DNA of 64,000 nucleotides from Chaetomium olivaceum (Eukaryota; Ascomycota; Sordariomycetes; Sordariales; Chaetomiaceae), in the NCBI GenBank assembly GCA_039881045.1, contig JAYWVB010000013.1:434001-498000 (forward strand), read 5' to 3'. Below are positions 20,388-30,924 of the stretch, piece after piece. The notes under the pieces are model-generated. The model searched no databases. It saw only the letters and a list, made by a program, of their open reading frames with translations, and was not told where the DNA came from. Position 1 is the first letter of the stretch. Each line of letters starts with the position of its first letter. A program made the position numbers and the translations under genes.

Positions 20388-21716
20388 ATGGCCTCGTCGC
20401 TCGACCTCGACCAGGTGCTTTACGCGCGCGCAGGATGGCGCAAGACCATCTTGATCCCGGCATGGATCTTTCAGGTTACCGTGCTACTTGGGCTTATGGG
20501 CGTATTTGCCTACCGTCTGGCCGAGACCTTTGAGCATTATGAGGAGCACGACAAGTTGGGCGAGATGCCCATCGTCGAGGTTGTGTATGTTGCCAGTTCC
20601 TGTCCGCAATTTCCGGGCAAACTTAGCATGATGCTAACCAAATACTTCCTTCGTACAGCTGGGAAGCCACCAACGTGGGCTTCAACCTCATCGCCCTGCT
20701 CCTCACCATCCTCGAAATCGCTCGCAAGGCTACCGAGCGGCTGACCCCCTTCATGATGGTCTGCACCCACGTCATCAAGCTCACCCTAGCCTTTGCCGTG
20801 CTTGCCCTCGACATCGTCGCCTACCTACAACGCATCGACGGGCATTACTCGACCATCGGGCTGTCACTCGACTGCGGTTTACTGTATGCGCCCCTTCTTC
20901 ACCCCACCTCTACCTCTACCACCCCCCTACCATACCGTAGCTCATGTATCTAACGCTCCCCCCCCTCCCTCCAGCGCCGCAACCCTCATCACATTCACCT
21001 ACTCCATCATCACCTACCGCCGCCTCCTCAAATACGACGACTACGCCCTCACCGCCAATCCCCAGCACCACCACCACCATCAGCAGCAACAACAAACCCG
21101 CGGCTTTGCCCCCCACGACGAAGGCCTCGAACTCGGCCACAGCACTCGAAGTGGCCAAACCACGGGCATAACCACAACGCGCACCACCGAGCTGCACTAC
21201 TCGGACTACCCCTCCCAAACCCAGCACTTAGGCCTAGGAGGAGGAGGAGGATTCCCCAGCAACACCAGCACCACCGCAGCCAGCACCACCAGCACCGCCA
21301 CCTTCGCCACCGCCCAGGCCACACCCACCCCCTCACCATCGGGGTCGGTGCTCAAGAGGGAGGTGGATCGCGCGATCGGCGCCGAGTTTGGGTGGGGCAC
21401 GCCCACCACGGCGACGCCGACGCCTGCCAGTCACGGTCACGGGGGTGGTCACGATGCTACTACTACTACTGGTGGGGTGGTGGTGAATAGGGCGGGGAGT
21501 GTGGTGGTGGGCGGCGGGCGGGTCGGGGTGCCGGTGGTGGTGGGCACGCCGGCCGAGCTGCAGAGGCAGCATAGTTGGGTTACCGAGAGGGGGGTGGTGA
21601 CGGCGGATGGGGATGGGGATGGGGAGGGGACGGTGATGGGCGGGGTGGGGTTGGGTGTCAGTGGGCAGGGGAGGGCGAGGGAGGAGGATGAGCATGCACT
21701 TTTGCCGAGGAAGTGA
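20388..21716 (+). CDS. Four-transmembrane fungal membrane protein with long disordered tail
   Basis: Three exons (20388-20584, 20659-20883, 20975-21716), all splice phases agreeing, give 387 residues. The first 160 residues contain four hydrophobic segments: IPAWIFQVTVLLGLMGVFAY, NLIALLLTILEIA, VIKLTLAFAVLALDIVAYL and LLAATLITFTYSIITY. The tail of about 225 residues is cytosolic-looking and low in complexity (His5-Gln5, Thr-rich, Gly/Val-rich). The N-terminus MASSLDLDQVLYARAGWRKT resembles a conserved Pezizomycotina family with a MARVEL-like four-helix layout. That resemblance is from memory and its function is unknown. No signal peptide is separate from TM1. Confidence 0.75.
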
Positions 21717-21965
21717 GCTGGGAGGGGTGGTTGGTGGTTTTTGGACGGGATGTCTTTTGGAGGGGATGTTCTTGGGTGGGATCTTTTGGATGGGCTGGAT
21801 GGAGTTTGGGTTCTTTTCTCGGTTGGGTTAGATTCAGCGCTGGATTTGGATGGCATGTATGTCTTTGGGCAGGTATATTCAAAAGCTGACGGTAATGTCA
21901 AATCCAATGTCAAACCCCTACTTTCACTTCCCTCTCACACCACATCTCTCTCCCTTATCCCCACA

Positions 21966-22790
21966 TCACCTCGCCTTCCACCTAACCCTCCCCACCCACT
22001 CCCCAAACCGCCTCACCTCCTCCGCCTCCAACAGCCTCTCCACCGTATAATACTCCCTCGCCAACACCTCATGCCCCGCGAAGCGATGCACGAACCGATG
22101 GCACGCCCCGCACAGCCACGCCACGTTCTGCAGCTGGTCCGCCCGGTGCCACCCGCGCTTCACCACTTTATCATGCACCATCCGCGGGATCAGGTGGTGG
22201 TAGCTCAGGTTGATCCAGTCGCGCCCGCAGATCTCGCAGCCCGCCGCGTCGGCCTTGGTGGAGGCGGGTGGGGGCGGAGCCGCAGTGGCGGCGCTGATGT
22301 AAGCCGTGAGCACGGGGGCGAGGAATTCCGCGGGGGACGGCAGGTTGGAGGGTGTGCTGGGTGGCGCGGTGATGCCGTAGGTTGCGAGGGAGTCGGGGAT
22401 GGAAGGGTCCAGGGTTGGGAGGAGGGTGGTGGTGCGCTCGCCGGTGAGGGGGAGCGGGTAGAGGCTGCTTGCGAAGTGCGGGTTGTCGAGCCAGGTGTGG
22501 TAGGTTAGGGATTGGAGGTCCGCTGGGAGGGCCAGGAAGGTCGAGGTCGCGATGTACGAGGTGAAGTCGGCTAGGTCGTCTGCTGAGGCGTCCGGGTCAA
22601 GGTCCGTGGTGTCGGTGGTATCTGGCGAGGTTGGCGGGAGGGAGATGGTGGGTTTTTTCTTGGAGCGCCGTTTGGGTTTGGGCTTGGGTTTGGTGAAGGG
22701 GGTGGCGATGCGCTCGATTAGGAAGGATGAGAGGATGTCGCGGAATTGCTCGTAGTTGGTGATGTATTCTTCGGGGATTTCTTCAGACAT
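21966..22790 (-). CDS. HNH-type zinc/nuclease-fold protein
   Basis: Intronless, 274 residues from ATG 22790. The C-terminal third carries an HNH-like module. CEICG supplies two Cys, LSYHHLIPRMVHDKVVKRGW has the central His-His, and NVAWLCGACHRFVHRF supplies the second CxxC plus His residues. This arrangement fits zinc-stabilised HNH nuclease folds. The N-terminal half is acidic/basic low-complexity (KPKPKPKRRSKKKP) followed by helical segments (YHTWLDNPHF). HNH domains in fungal proteins of this type are known only by similarity; catalytic activity and substrate are not shown. It shares an upstream region with the divergent HAD gene at 23109. Confidence 0.75.
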   Translation of the reverse strand: MSEEIPEEYITNYEQFRDILSSFLIERIATPFTKPKPKPKRRSKKKPTISLPPTSPDTTDTTDLDPDASADDLADFTSYIATSTFLALPADLQSLTYHTWLDNPHFASSLYPLPLTGERTTTLLPTLDPSIPDSLATYGITAPPSTPSNLPSPAEFLAPVLTAYISAATAAPPPPASTKADAAGCEICGRDWINLSYHHLIPRMVHDKVVKRGWHRADQLQNVAWLCGACHRFVHRFAGHEVLAREYYTVERLLEAEEVRRFGEWVGRVRWKAR

Positions 22791-23108
22791 GGTTAATGAG
22801 GTGAGTTGAGTGAAAATTAGGTAGTTTTAGATGTAATGAGCTATAAGACTGGTACTCAAATGAAGCTGGTTGAAGTGTTGAAGTGAACGACGTCAAGTTT
22901 ATAAGTCAACCCCCTGACCCCTGATCCCGACTGCTACCCCGGCCCAGCCCGAAATGTCGATCCGTCTCGGCAGCCGTTCCCCGCACTCGGCCCCGCCAGA
23001 TTTGGTCCGGCGTATGGACAGCTCCGGAAACTGACTCACTCACCGCGCCAGCACCCCAGCTCCGGCCAGGATACTCCGCCAACAACACGAACGACAGCAT
23101 CAGCAACC
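22791..23108. promoter_or_regulatory. Shared divergent promoter of the HNH and HAD genes
   Basis: These 318 bases separate two start codons facing away from each other (22790 minus, 23109 plus). Both genes must take their promoters from here unless the upstream regions overlap the coding sequence. No clear TATA box was seen. A short AT-rich half lies towards the HNH gene. Confidence 0.5.
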
Positions 23109-24096
23109 ATGACGATTCTCGCCTTTGACCTCTACGGCACCCTCCTGTCGACCGAATCCATCGCTAGTGAGCTCGCCAAGATCGTCGGCGATGAGCACAG
23201 CGAACCCCTAGCGGCCCTCTGGCGGCGCTATCAACTCGAGTATACCTGGCGCATCACCAGCATGGGTAAGTAAGCAAGCCCCCGGCGAGCCCTAAACATG
23301 AAAGTCTCAAAATCCCACCAACTTCCTCCCCCTTCGCCGCCCAGTCACCACACCCACCCTGCCGCCCCCTTCCCCTACCCTCTCTCCCCTGCATTGCATT
23401 GCAATAACCTCCCAACCCCATCCATCACCAGGCCAACACCAAATCTTCGAAACCGTCACGCGCGCCTCCCTCGCCCACGCCGCGGCCGAGCTCTCCCTGC
23501 CCCTCACCCCCGCCCACCTCACGCACCTGGTCGAATGCTACGACGCCCTCCCCGTCCACCCCGACGTCGCGCCCGCCTTCGAAATCATCCAAGCCATCCA
23601 AGCCCAACACACCACCACCACCACAGCAGCCACCACAGCAGCCACCACCACCACCACCACCACAACCACCAACCCCCCCTCAAAACCACCGCCCCCCGAA
23701 CTCGACACATACGCCTTCACCAACGGCAGCCGCAACACCACGGCCGGCAGCATCCTCAACTCGCCGGGCCTGGGGCGCTGCGCGGAGATATGGAACGGGT
23801 TCGTGTGCGTCGGGGACGTGGGCGTGTACAAGCCGCATCCCCGGGCGTATGAGTATCTGCTGGAGCGGGTGCGGCGGCCGGGGCGGGAGGTGTGGGTGGT
23901 GAGCGCGAATGCGTTTGATATTGTGGGTGCGTTGGCGGCCGGGTTGAGGGCCGGGTGGGTTGATCGGGGCGGGAAGGGGTGGGTGGATCGGTTGGGGGAG
24001 GAGGCCGGGTTGAGGCCGGAGGTGGTCGGGGCTGGGGTGGATGAGGTGGTGGAGAGGATTTTGGGGGTGGTTGGTGAGGAGGGGGAGGGGGAGTGA
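23109..24096 (+). CDS. Type II haloacid dehalogenase-like hydrolase
   Basis: Two exons (23109-23265, donor GTAAGT; 23432-24096) encode 273 residues. HAD motif I is at the very N-terminus (ILAFDLYGTLL, nucleophile Asp in DLYGT). Motif II is TNGS. The Lys motif is YKPHPRAYEYL and the following SANAFDIVGALAAG fits the type II L-2-haloacid dehalogenase signature. Such enzymes hydrolyse C-halogen bonds or related small acids; the true substrate in fungi is usually unknown. A Thr/Ala run with Pro (residues about 105-145) is inserted in the cap-domain region and is encoded by an ACC/ACA microsatellite. It probably forms a flexible loop. No targeting signal is evident. Length is near family norm apart from the insert. 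Confidence 0.85.
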
Positions 24097-24386
24097 GGGG
24101 AGAGAGTGAGAGGTGGGGGTTGTGGTTGTTACCGGTGTGGTGTTTATTTGTTTGTATGTACATATCTTTATACAGGTATGTAGGTAGTAAGGGATTAGCA
24201 GGTGGGTTAGTAGGAATGCTCGGTTCGTTTGCTCGTAATACATACATAACTTGAAAGTCTAGTCTTACAACCATAAAGGGTTACCCGTCCGAAAACAATA
24301 TCACACGACAAGACGCCGTCGCCATGCTTACACCCCAATACCTCTACCGTCGTTCAAGCCCAGTACCCGACCCCGCCATCACCCCA

Positions 24387-26289
24387 TCACATCGTCGCAT
24401 TCCTCACCACCCCATCGGCCCCCCTCACCAACAAAGGCGGCATCTCCTCCGGGCTCCGCCCATTCCGATACTGCCACAACCGACTCAACTCCTTCACCCT
24501 GACCTTCACCCCCTCCCTACTCTTCCTCCTCCCCTTCAACAAACTCAAACTACTCGCCCTCCTCTCCAGCACCGGACTCACACTATGCACCTCCACCTCC
24601 TCCTCGTCATCGTCATCCTCACTCCCCGCCTCCCCCCGTCTATCCCTCCCCGTCCCATCCCCCCCTCCCCCCACAAGCACTTCACTCTCCATAAACTCAT
24701 TCCCCCCCTCCTCCTCCTCCACGCCCACAGGCACCCCCCTCCCATCCCTCACCAACGCCCCCGTCTTCCCATCCCTCTTCAGCGGAAACATGCCATCCAG
24801 ATAATGCTGCACCATCTGGTGCCCGCCGCGCGGGCTGGTGCGCGCGAACACGCGGCCGATGAAGCGCGGGATGACTTGGGAGGACGGGGACGAAGTGGCG
24901 AAGTGCAGGACCCCCGAGGGCGACAAAGTCGGTGGTGTGGGCGTAGTGCTCGATGTGGCCGATGGCGCGGTCGGAGAGGTGGGAGGGGTGCGGGGAGGTG
25001 GTGGAGCTGGTGAGGGAGGGTTCGTGGGCGAGGGTGGGTGGTGGTGGGTTGGGTTTGTTGGGGTTGGTGCGGTTGGTTCTCCTGGGGTTGGTGGTGGTGA
25101 GTGGGTTGTTGGTGAATGGCTCCGCGTCGGAGGAGCTGGAACTGGAGCTGGAGTCCTCGGGGATGGGCGGGACTTGGGTTGGGGTTGGCGGAGACGGGGG
25201 ATTGGAGCCTTCCGATCGTCGTGTGCTAGTCTGGTAGAATCGATGCACGCCGCGAGTGGGTTGCGCCTAGCGAGGTTCTGTGTGCGGATGTGGCGGTGCG
25301 GGTTGTTGAAGTGGTTGGCGGCGTTGCCAAAGGTGTAGACTTCCAGCTTGGAGAGGAGGTCCTGTGGCAGTTCCTGAAGCAGCCAGTCCAGGATCAGGCT
25401 GCCCTCGATGCCGCCCTGCGAGTGAAGGATAAAGATGACTTTGGAGTACTGCGGGTTGTACAGCTTCTGCTTGATGATTTGATAGCAGACGCGCACGTCC
25501 TTGGTAGCATAGCCCCAGTTGCGCTGGATAAGGCACTCGACGACGTCGAACAAGATGCCAGAGCTGTACGTAGTGAGCAGGGGCGTCGAACAACTGGATC
25601 AAAGAGGATGAGTTCCTTACGTCTTATTGTGAATACCAAGAATTGGCCGCTTGAAGGTGACGGCCAGGCGGTCAAGGTTACTCTGCATCCAATGTGACCT
25701 GGCCCGAGTTAGTCTAAAAGTTCCATGACGGGATTCCAGCAACCTACCCTGCAGCCACCCCGTTAATGTAGATCCACTGCTCGTGGGCATGTTCAGGCAA
25801 TTCTGGCGCATACTTGGGATCCGAGTGGTATTCGACCTCCTTGCCGTTGAGAAGCGCGTACAGAAGCTTGTTGGCCAAGAAAAAGAGGCCAACCAACAGA
25901 ATGGCGGTCCAGACCGGAACCACAACCAAGGCCGGGAGTGCTACGAGACCGGCCAGCTGCACCACACACAGCACAAAGTGGACAGCAATGGCCCAGGCAT
26001 TTTGCCAGGTAGGCGACAGCTCACTCAGTTCGGCCGAGTCGGCAGGGGAGAGGGGCCACAGGATGTAAGGGATGGCCCAGAAGAACTTGAAGAAGTGGTA
26101 GATGTCCCAGGCCATGAGCTTCCACGGCATGTCGGTAGCCATAGTTGATGACGGATCGGCCTCCGATCTGAGAACCAAAGAAGCGGATGTTGTTGTTGTT
26201 GGTTGTGTTTGTGCCGTTGGTGTTGTTATTCGGGTTGTTTGTATTTGGCCGCTCTGTCGGCGGTGGCGGGGTTGTGCTGCTTGTGCCAT
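24387..26289 (-). CDS. Membrane-anchored alpha/beta-hydrolase-like fungal protein (two frame breaks)
   Basis: Exons on the minus strand are 26289-25748, 25698-25621 and 25563-24387, with consistent phases. The N-terminus has hydrophobic segments (HFFKFFWAIPYILWPL; then VHFVLCVVQLAGLVALPALV and a second half VWTAILLVGLFFLANKLL). It is followed by INGVAAGSHWMQSNLDRLA and the serine-hydrolase-like elbow FILHSQGGIEGS (HSQGG). Further on come FGNAANHFNNPHRHI and RTSPRGGHQMVQHYLDGMFPL. In exon 3 the conserved segment IGHIEHYAHTTDFVAL lies in another frame. One base appears lost near 25240 and one gained in the C5 run 24911-24915, so the continuous frame bypasses it with a spurious Thr/Pro stretch. 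A start at the internal MATDMPWKLMAWD is a credible alternative. Lipase-type activity is possible but unproven. Confidence 0.7.
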
Positions 26290-26998
26290 GGCGACACTTT
26301 GGCAACTCTTTGGCGAAGTTGGACCTTGAATAGGGACGGACGACTTCGTAAATTCCTAGATTTCCCTCCACTCAACCCGCGACGGTCGACGGGCGATTAA
26401 CGTGGGACACCCGTTATTTAAAGTTTCGAGTTTCCAGTTGGTACTACGTAGCAGCGGCAGTTACGCCCAGAGTCTGTTGACCCTGCTCACATGGGCGGGT
26501 CGTAGGGGTGTCAGCAGGATGGCTGAGGAGGCTTGGCGTCTCCAAGACAGCATCCTGTTGCCTGGAATGGTTGCGATTGGTGGCTGGGCACGCTGGGCAC
26601 TGCTGAGTGGGCGATCGCTCACAGGGCTGAGGGTCATTCCCGAGACGCTAAATGCAACCGCTGGCCAAACGGACCAGACCAACGGTGTGCTATGCCAGCG
26701 GCAATGCGGCAGTCGCCATGTAACAAATCAGGCTCACCTGCCATTCCGGTTTGCCGTATCCTGTGGCCTGGAATGGTCACAGTACGATTGGTGGCTGTTA
26801 TCGTCTTCGAGCCAAGAATTACACACATTCAAGTTCGCTCGCACAGCAGTCGTCGGTACCACTTTAACCACCGCCTGGAAACAAGCCACATTCAACAACC
26901 ACAGAAACGAGGTAGTATGTGATCTGTGTCCATACTATACTGTACCTCAAGCTCATTGAATCAAAGAAGAAAATGAAAAGAAAAGAAAAAAAGAGGGG

Positions 26999-27033
<35 letters not shown>

Positions 27034-27073
27034 AAACACATACACACAAAACACACACCCACCCAACCAACCA
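26290..27073. other. Intergenic, with (CA)n microsatellite
   Basis: A short CA dinucleotide run (about 27003-27030) is followed by imperfect ACACAAA units to 27060. No gene was recognised in the rest. Confidence 0.5.
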
Positions 27074-29173
27074 TCAAAGCAACCCAATGACTACCACAAT
27101 ACAACTGCTTACCCACAGCGCGAAAGACCATGACATCGTCTGCGTCGTCGCCGTGTTTCTGTTAGCGGTGTTAGAGCCGTTGGCAAACTTCGCTGTCCCG
27201 GAAAAAGACATGTTGACTCCCTCCACCGTGAAGGCGATCAGCGACGCAGAAAGAGCCAGATCATCATCGATATCAAATGTCAAGCGCCCAGACGAAGATG
27301 GGTTATCGATCCTAATATTCTGCAATATCAGCAGCTGGGAGACCCCGGCGGAGCAACACCCAGAAGGAAGAAGGTAAAGGAAACAACTCACGCCGCATAT
27401 GATTCCCCATACTGGTTAAGCACTTCAGCCCTCACAACCTCTTGACCAGAAAACTGCGCTTCGAGCTCGTAATGTCCAGCCTCCAGCTCACCCAAGGGAA
27501 TCCCAACATACGTCAGCGACTCGTCACCGTGCGGATCAAGCAGAAACGAGCTCGAGTTGGAGAAGGTGCCTTCGGGTGTGATATCCCGGACCCCCAACAC
27601 ACCGCTCTCGTCCTCATCCCCATCCCCATCCTCATCCGTGCTGCCAAGGTCCCGGACCTTACGGGCAGGAAAGTTGAACTGGCCGCATCCCCCGGCCAGG
27701 CGCACCAGCACCTTGTCCCCCTTTTTGAGGCCGCAGAGTCGTTGGATATCGCTCAGGATCGGCCCTTGGAGTCGCGAGTTCTGTGAACGGGGCACGCAGA
27801 CGCGCGTTGCGAGGCCACCGCCTTCTGTAAACATGGCTAGCAAGATGTGTCAACTCAATGTTCCTTGACTGAATACATGGAAGAAGCAGAGGGGAGTGTG
27901 AGGTGTGGGCCTACCTGGCGGATACTCATCGCATTCCAACCCGGAACCGGCTGTGCAAAATTACAGCTTTGTCAGCATCATCATACAAACACCTATACAT
28001 ACATAGTGCTCCCATTCTCGCAGGAAACGGAGACGGTAAAACAACCCTACCAGGACAGAAACCCCTGCAATTAACATCCTTCCTCCTTTGTTTCTTCTCC
28101 GCATTCCCTTTCGTAGGCCCGCCATAGGTCAAAATGTCTTCTCCCGTCAGCAAATCGGTGTGGATCGGGCCGTTGCCGTTCATGCCCGAGTTTTGACGCT
28201 TGAGCCAGCCGTCCATGCCTGCGCACATGCTCCTGAATAACTGGTCTGTCTGGCCTGGCACGTTGCGGAACTCCACCACGGGCAAGGTTTGGCCCGAGGA
28301 ATGGCAGACCCGGACACAGCTTGTTGGGCGGGGGTAGCTGTTTTGACGCTTTTGCCGGTGGTTGGGTTCCGAGTTATGCCCGAGAGGAGAAGACCCCCTG
28401 TCCAGGTCGCTAGTTTCGTCCCTACGTACCGCTCCTGTAGGCGGCGAACAGCCGGTTGATGTTGTCGTGGGTGGCTTTGGCCGACGCATGGCAGAGGTGC
28501 CCTGCGTCGATGCCAAAGTTGATGTTGTGCGCTGGGTGCTCCGAGATCTGACAGTTGTTGTCACCATTCTAGCACACTTGCCAGCAACACTGGAGCAACT
28601 CGACCCGGGCAACCTTTCAACCCCCAGACGGTTAGCCATTGGGATTTGAGGTTGGAAGAGAAGGGTACGACATACAACCCGTGGAGCACTTGATCCAGTC
28701 CGCTCCGGGGCAGCAGGTTTGGGCCTCCAAGTTGCAGACCTGTGCCGTTTTGCAAGCAAAAGACGACCCGCAGCACACAGAGCCAGCTGGGAAGCACTTT
28801 GTGCCACCGCATATGACTGCATTGTCCGGGCAGCATTTGCCTGTGGTCGGACCGCAGGTAGTCCCGATCTTGCAGCAGTATATCGGTGGGCAGCAATGCT
28901 CGCCACTCCCGCAGCATCGTGAGGCGGAGCAGATTGGGCCGGCTGGATCTGGGCACACTTTTCTCTGCCGGCCGAACAACGTGTGTAAGGTCTCGAGCTC
29001 GGGAAGGACCTGTCGACAAGAAAGCTCGAATTCGAATTGTCTGAACTCACTTCCAGAACAGGTGAGCCGTCGAAAAGTGGTTCGAAAAGATCGGGGTCGA
29101 TGATGTTCGAACCGGGATGGGCACAAGTGAGACGGCAGGCCAACAGCGGCCAAAACCATGGATGGATGTGCAT
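27074..29173 (-). CDS. Secreted Cys-rich protein with NucA/NucB nuclease-like domain and probable GPI tail
   Basis: Seven exons by hand (29173-29051, 29009-28676, 28531-28426, 28337-28051, 27950-27915, 27836-27392, 27311-27074) keep phase throughout and give 522 residues. Exon 1 encodes a signal peptide (MHIHPWFWPLLACRLTCA). Exon 2 is Cys-rich, about 20 Cys in 110 residues with repeated CC pairs (CCGSGEHCCPP, CCPDNAVICGG). Exons 3-4 carry NINFGIDAGHLCHASAKATH and CVRVCHSSGQTLPVVEFRN. Exons 5-6 carry the NucA/NucB signature ECDEYPPAMFTEGGG, RCV-like VCVPRSQN and RLCGLKKGDKVLVRL. The end (NGSNTANRN, then WSFALWVSSCIVVVIGLL) looks like a GPI-anchor signal. Bacterial NucA/NucB proteins are secreted DNases; DNase activity here is inferred. 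The exon 2/3 junction is the least certain. Confidence 0.75.
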
Positions 29174-30924
29174 CCTGGAAGACAAGCCTCCGGTGTTATC
29201 TTCAGGTTGTTATAAAAGATGTCAAATGCGCAGCGGAGGAGAGAGCTCGGAAGAGAAACTCTCGGTACCGTCATGATACTGGCCGCACTTGACAGATGGG
29301 AAAGGCCCAGGGCTATAAGTCTATAACAAGACATCAAGTAGAGACCTGAAGGGGTGGTGATCAGCTCAAGGGGGTCAAACATTAATCAACTTTTCCGTAT
29401 GTCTCGAATTAAGGGCAGGCTAAGCCACCTTGTCCGATATTGAAACCTCAAACAATGGGCGCGACTTGGTGCGCGAGCCTCGTCGAGGAAGGCCGTCAAA
29501 GCGGTCGGTTGTGTTCAGCTTGGTGCGGTGCAAGGTTGCAGTGCATCCGCACGCCGTGCCGTCGCCCATCATTCCCGAAAAGGGGGTTTCCCAGATGTTC
29601 TAAACTTACAAGACTGCAGCTGGACAGGAGAGCTCTAATTTCGGCTTGCCTGCGCCACTCTTCGCCTCACGACTTGTAGCCCGTCCCTCCCGCGTACCGT
29701 CTCGATACGGCTCTTATGAAACGAAGTATGGAAGGTATTAAGGGACGTTCCCTGTAGGGTTATCTTCGATGGTCCTTGACTGTAGCTGGTCTGCCATGAA
29801 GGGTAGTATACTCTCAATATTTGTCAGGCGCCGGAACCGCTCCCGGGGCGTCTTCCAAGCGCCGAAGCTGCGTACCCGGCCCGGCGCCGATGGGAGTCCC
29901 CGTGTGCGGGACTCTCCGGCCTCACCATACGGATCGGCGATCGGGTTACGCAGCCCCGCCTTCTTCAGGACATCGGAAGCCTAAAGGAGGAGTAAGATCG
30001 GGAGGGGAATAGGCCGGCCGGCGAAAGTCAAAAGGATGAGGTTGAGGGAAACGTTTTGAGAGGGTCAAGTTCATGCAACTATCACCTTGCCCCTGCGGTT
30101 GAACGGCGCAATCTCTGCGTACCACTGCTGGTGCATTTGCTTTTGTACTCAGCATTCCACCCCTAAGGTCCCTCCTGGGTCCTACCCATATAAAGTAGAA
30201 ACAAAGTCTAACAGGCGCATCTCCTGGTATACTAGCTGTCCATACTCGCTACTTTACACAGGCACTTGAACTGTATTACGGCACATTTTACGGCACACAT
30301 TTGCGGCACACATTAGTTAGCAGAGTTAGTTAAATTAGAGTGACCTTATCGCTCTTAGACTTTGTAGCATCGGTCCTAAAATGGGTCTCGGTCAACGCCG
30401 GGGCCGCACCTTTGATTGAGCAGACGTTGAATTTGAGTAGAGCGATAGAGTAAAACACAAGGGAGAATGGTTGGCGAGGAATAAGATTCTCGTGGTTGCA
30501 CAGGCTGTACAAATGACACGCGATCGCATGCTCTCCAATAAAATAGCATTTCTCATAACGGTGCTCGGTCGCTGGTGGTCGGTATAGAGGAGACTACACA
30601 GTCATACGAGGATCGTTGCAATAGGACGGCTGTGTTGCTGACGTTGGTTGTTTCCCTTCAACATATCTCTGAAGTTTACTCAGGTCACGATATATCAGAG
30701 AACGGAAAAGGCATCAACACCCTAAAGTTCTGATAAAGATGAAGATGGATGCACGAAGTAAAGAACGTGTGGGTTTTGGTGGGCGGGATGTGGTGTGACC
30801 AGGGTTGGGGTTAAGCATGTAACCATCCGATAAGATAAACATTTTCCATCATAAATTTTTTTACAGTGCAGCACTCCCTCCAACCTTGTTGCCGACTCGA
30901 AGTAACCCACCGACAAATCACACC
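29174..30924. other. Intergenic, possible old element debris
   Basis: No gene was recognised. Between 29820 and 30150 a GC-rich patch adjoins an AT-richer stretch (30170-30720). The latter contains a triple TTTACGGCACA/TTGCGGCACACA-type motif at about 30275-30312, which may be remnant mobile DNA. The last 150 bases form the NOP9 promoter. Confidence 0.4.
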
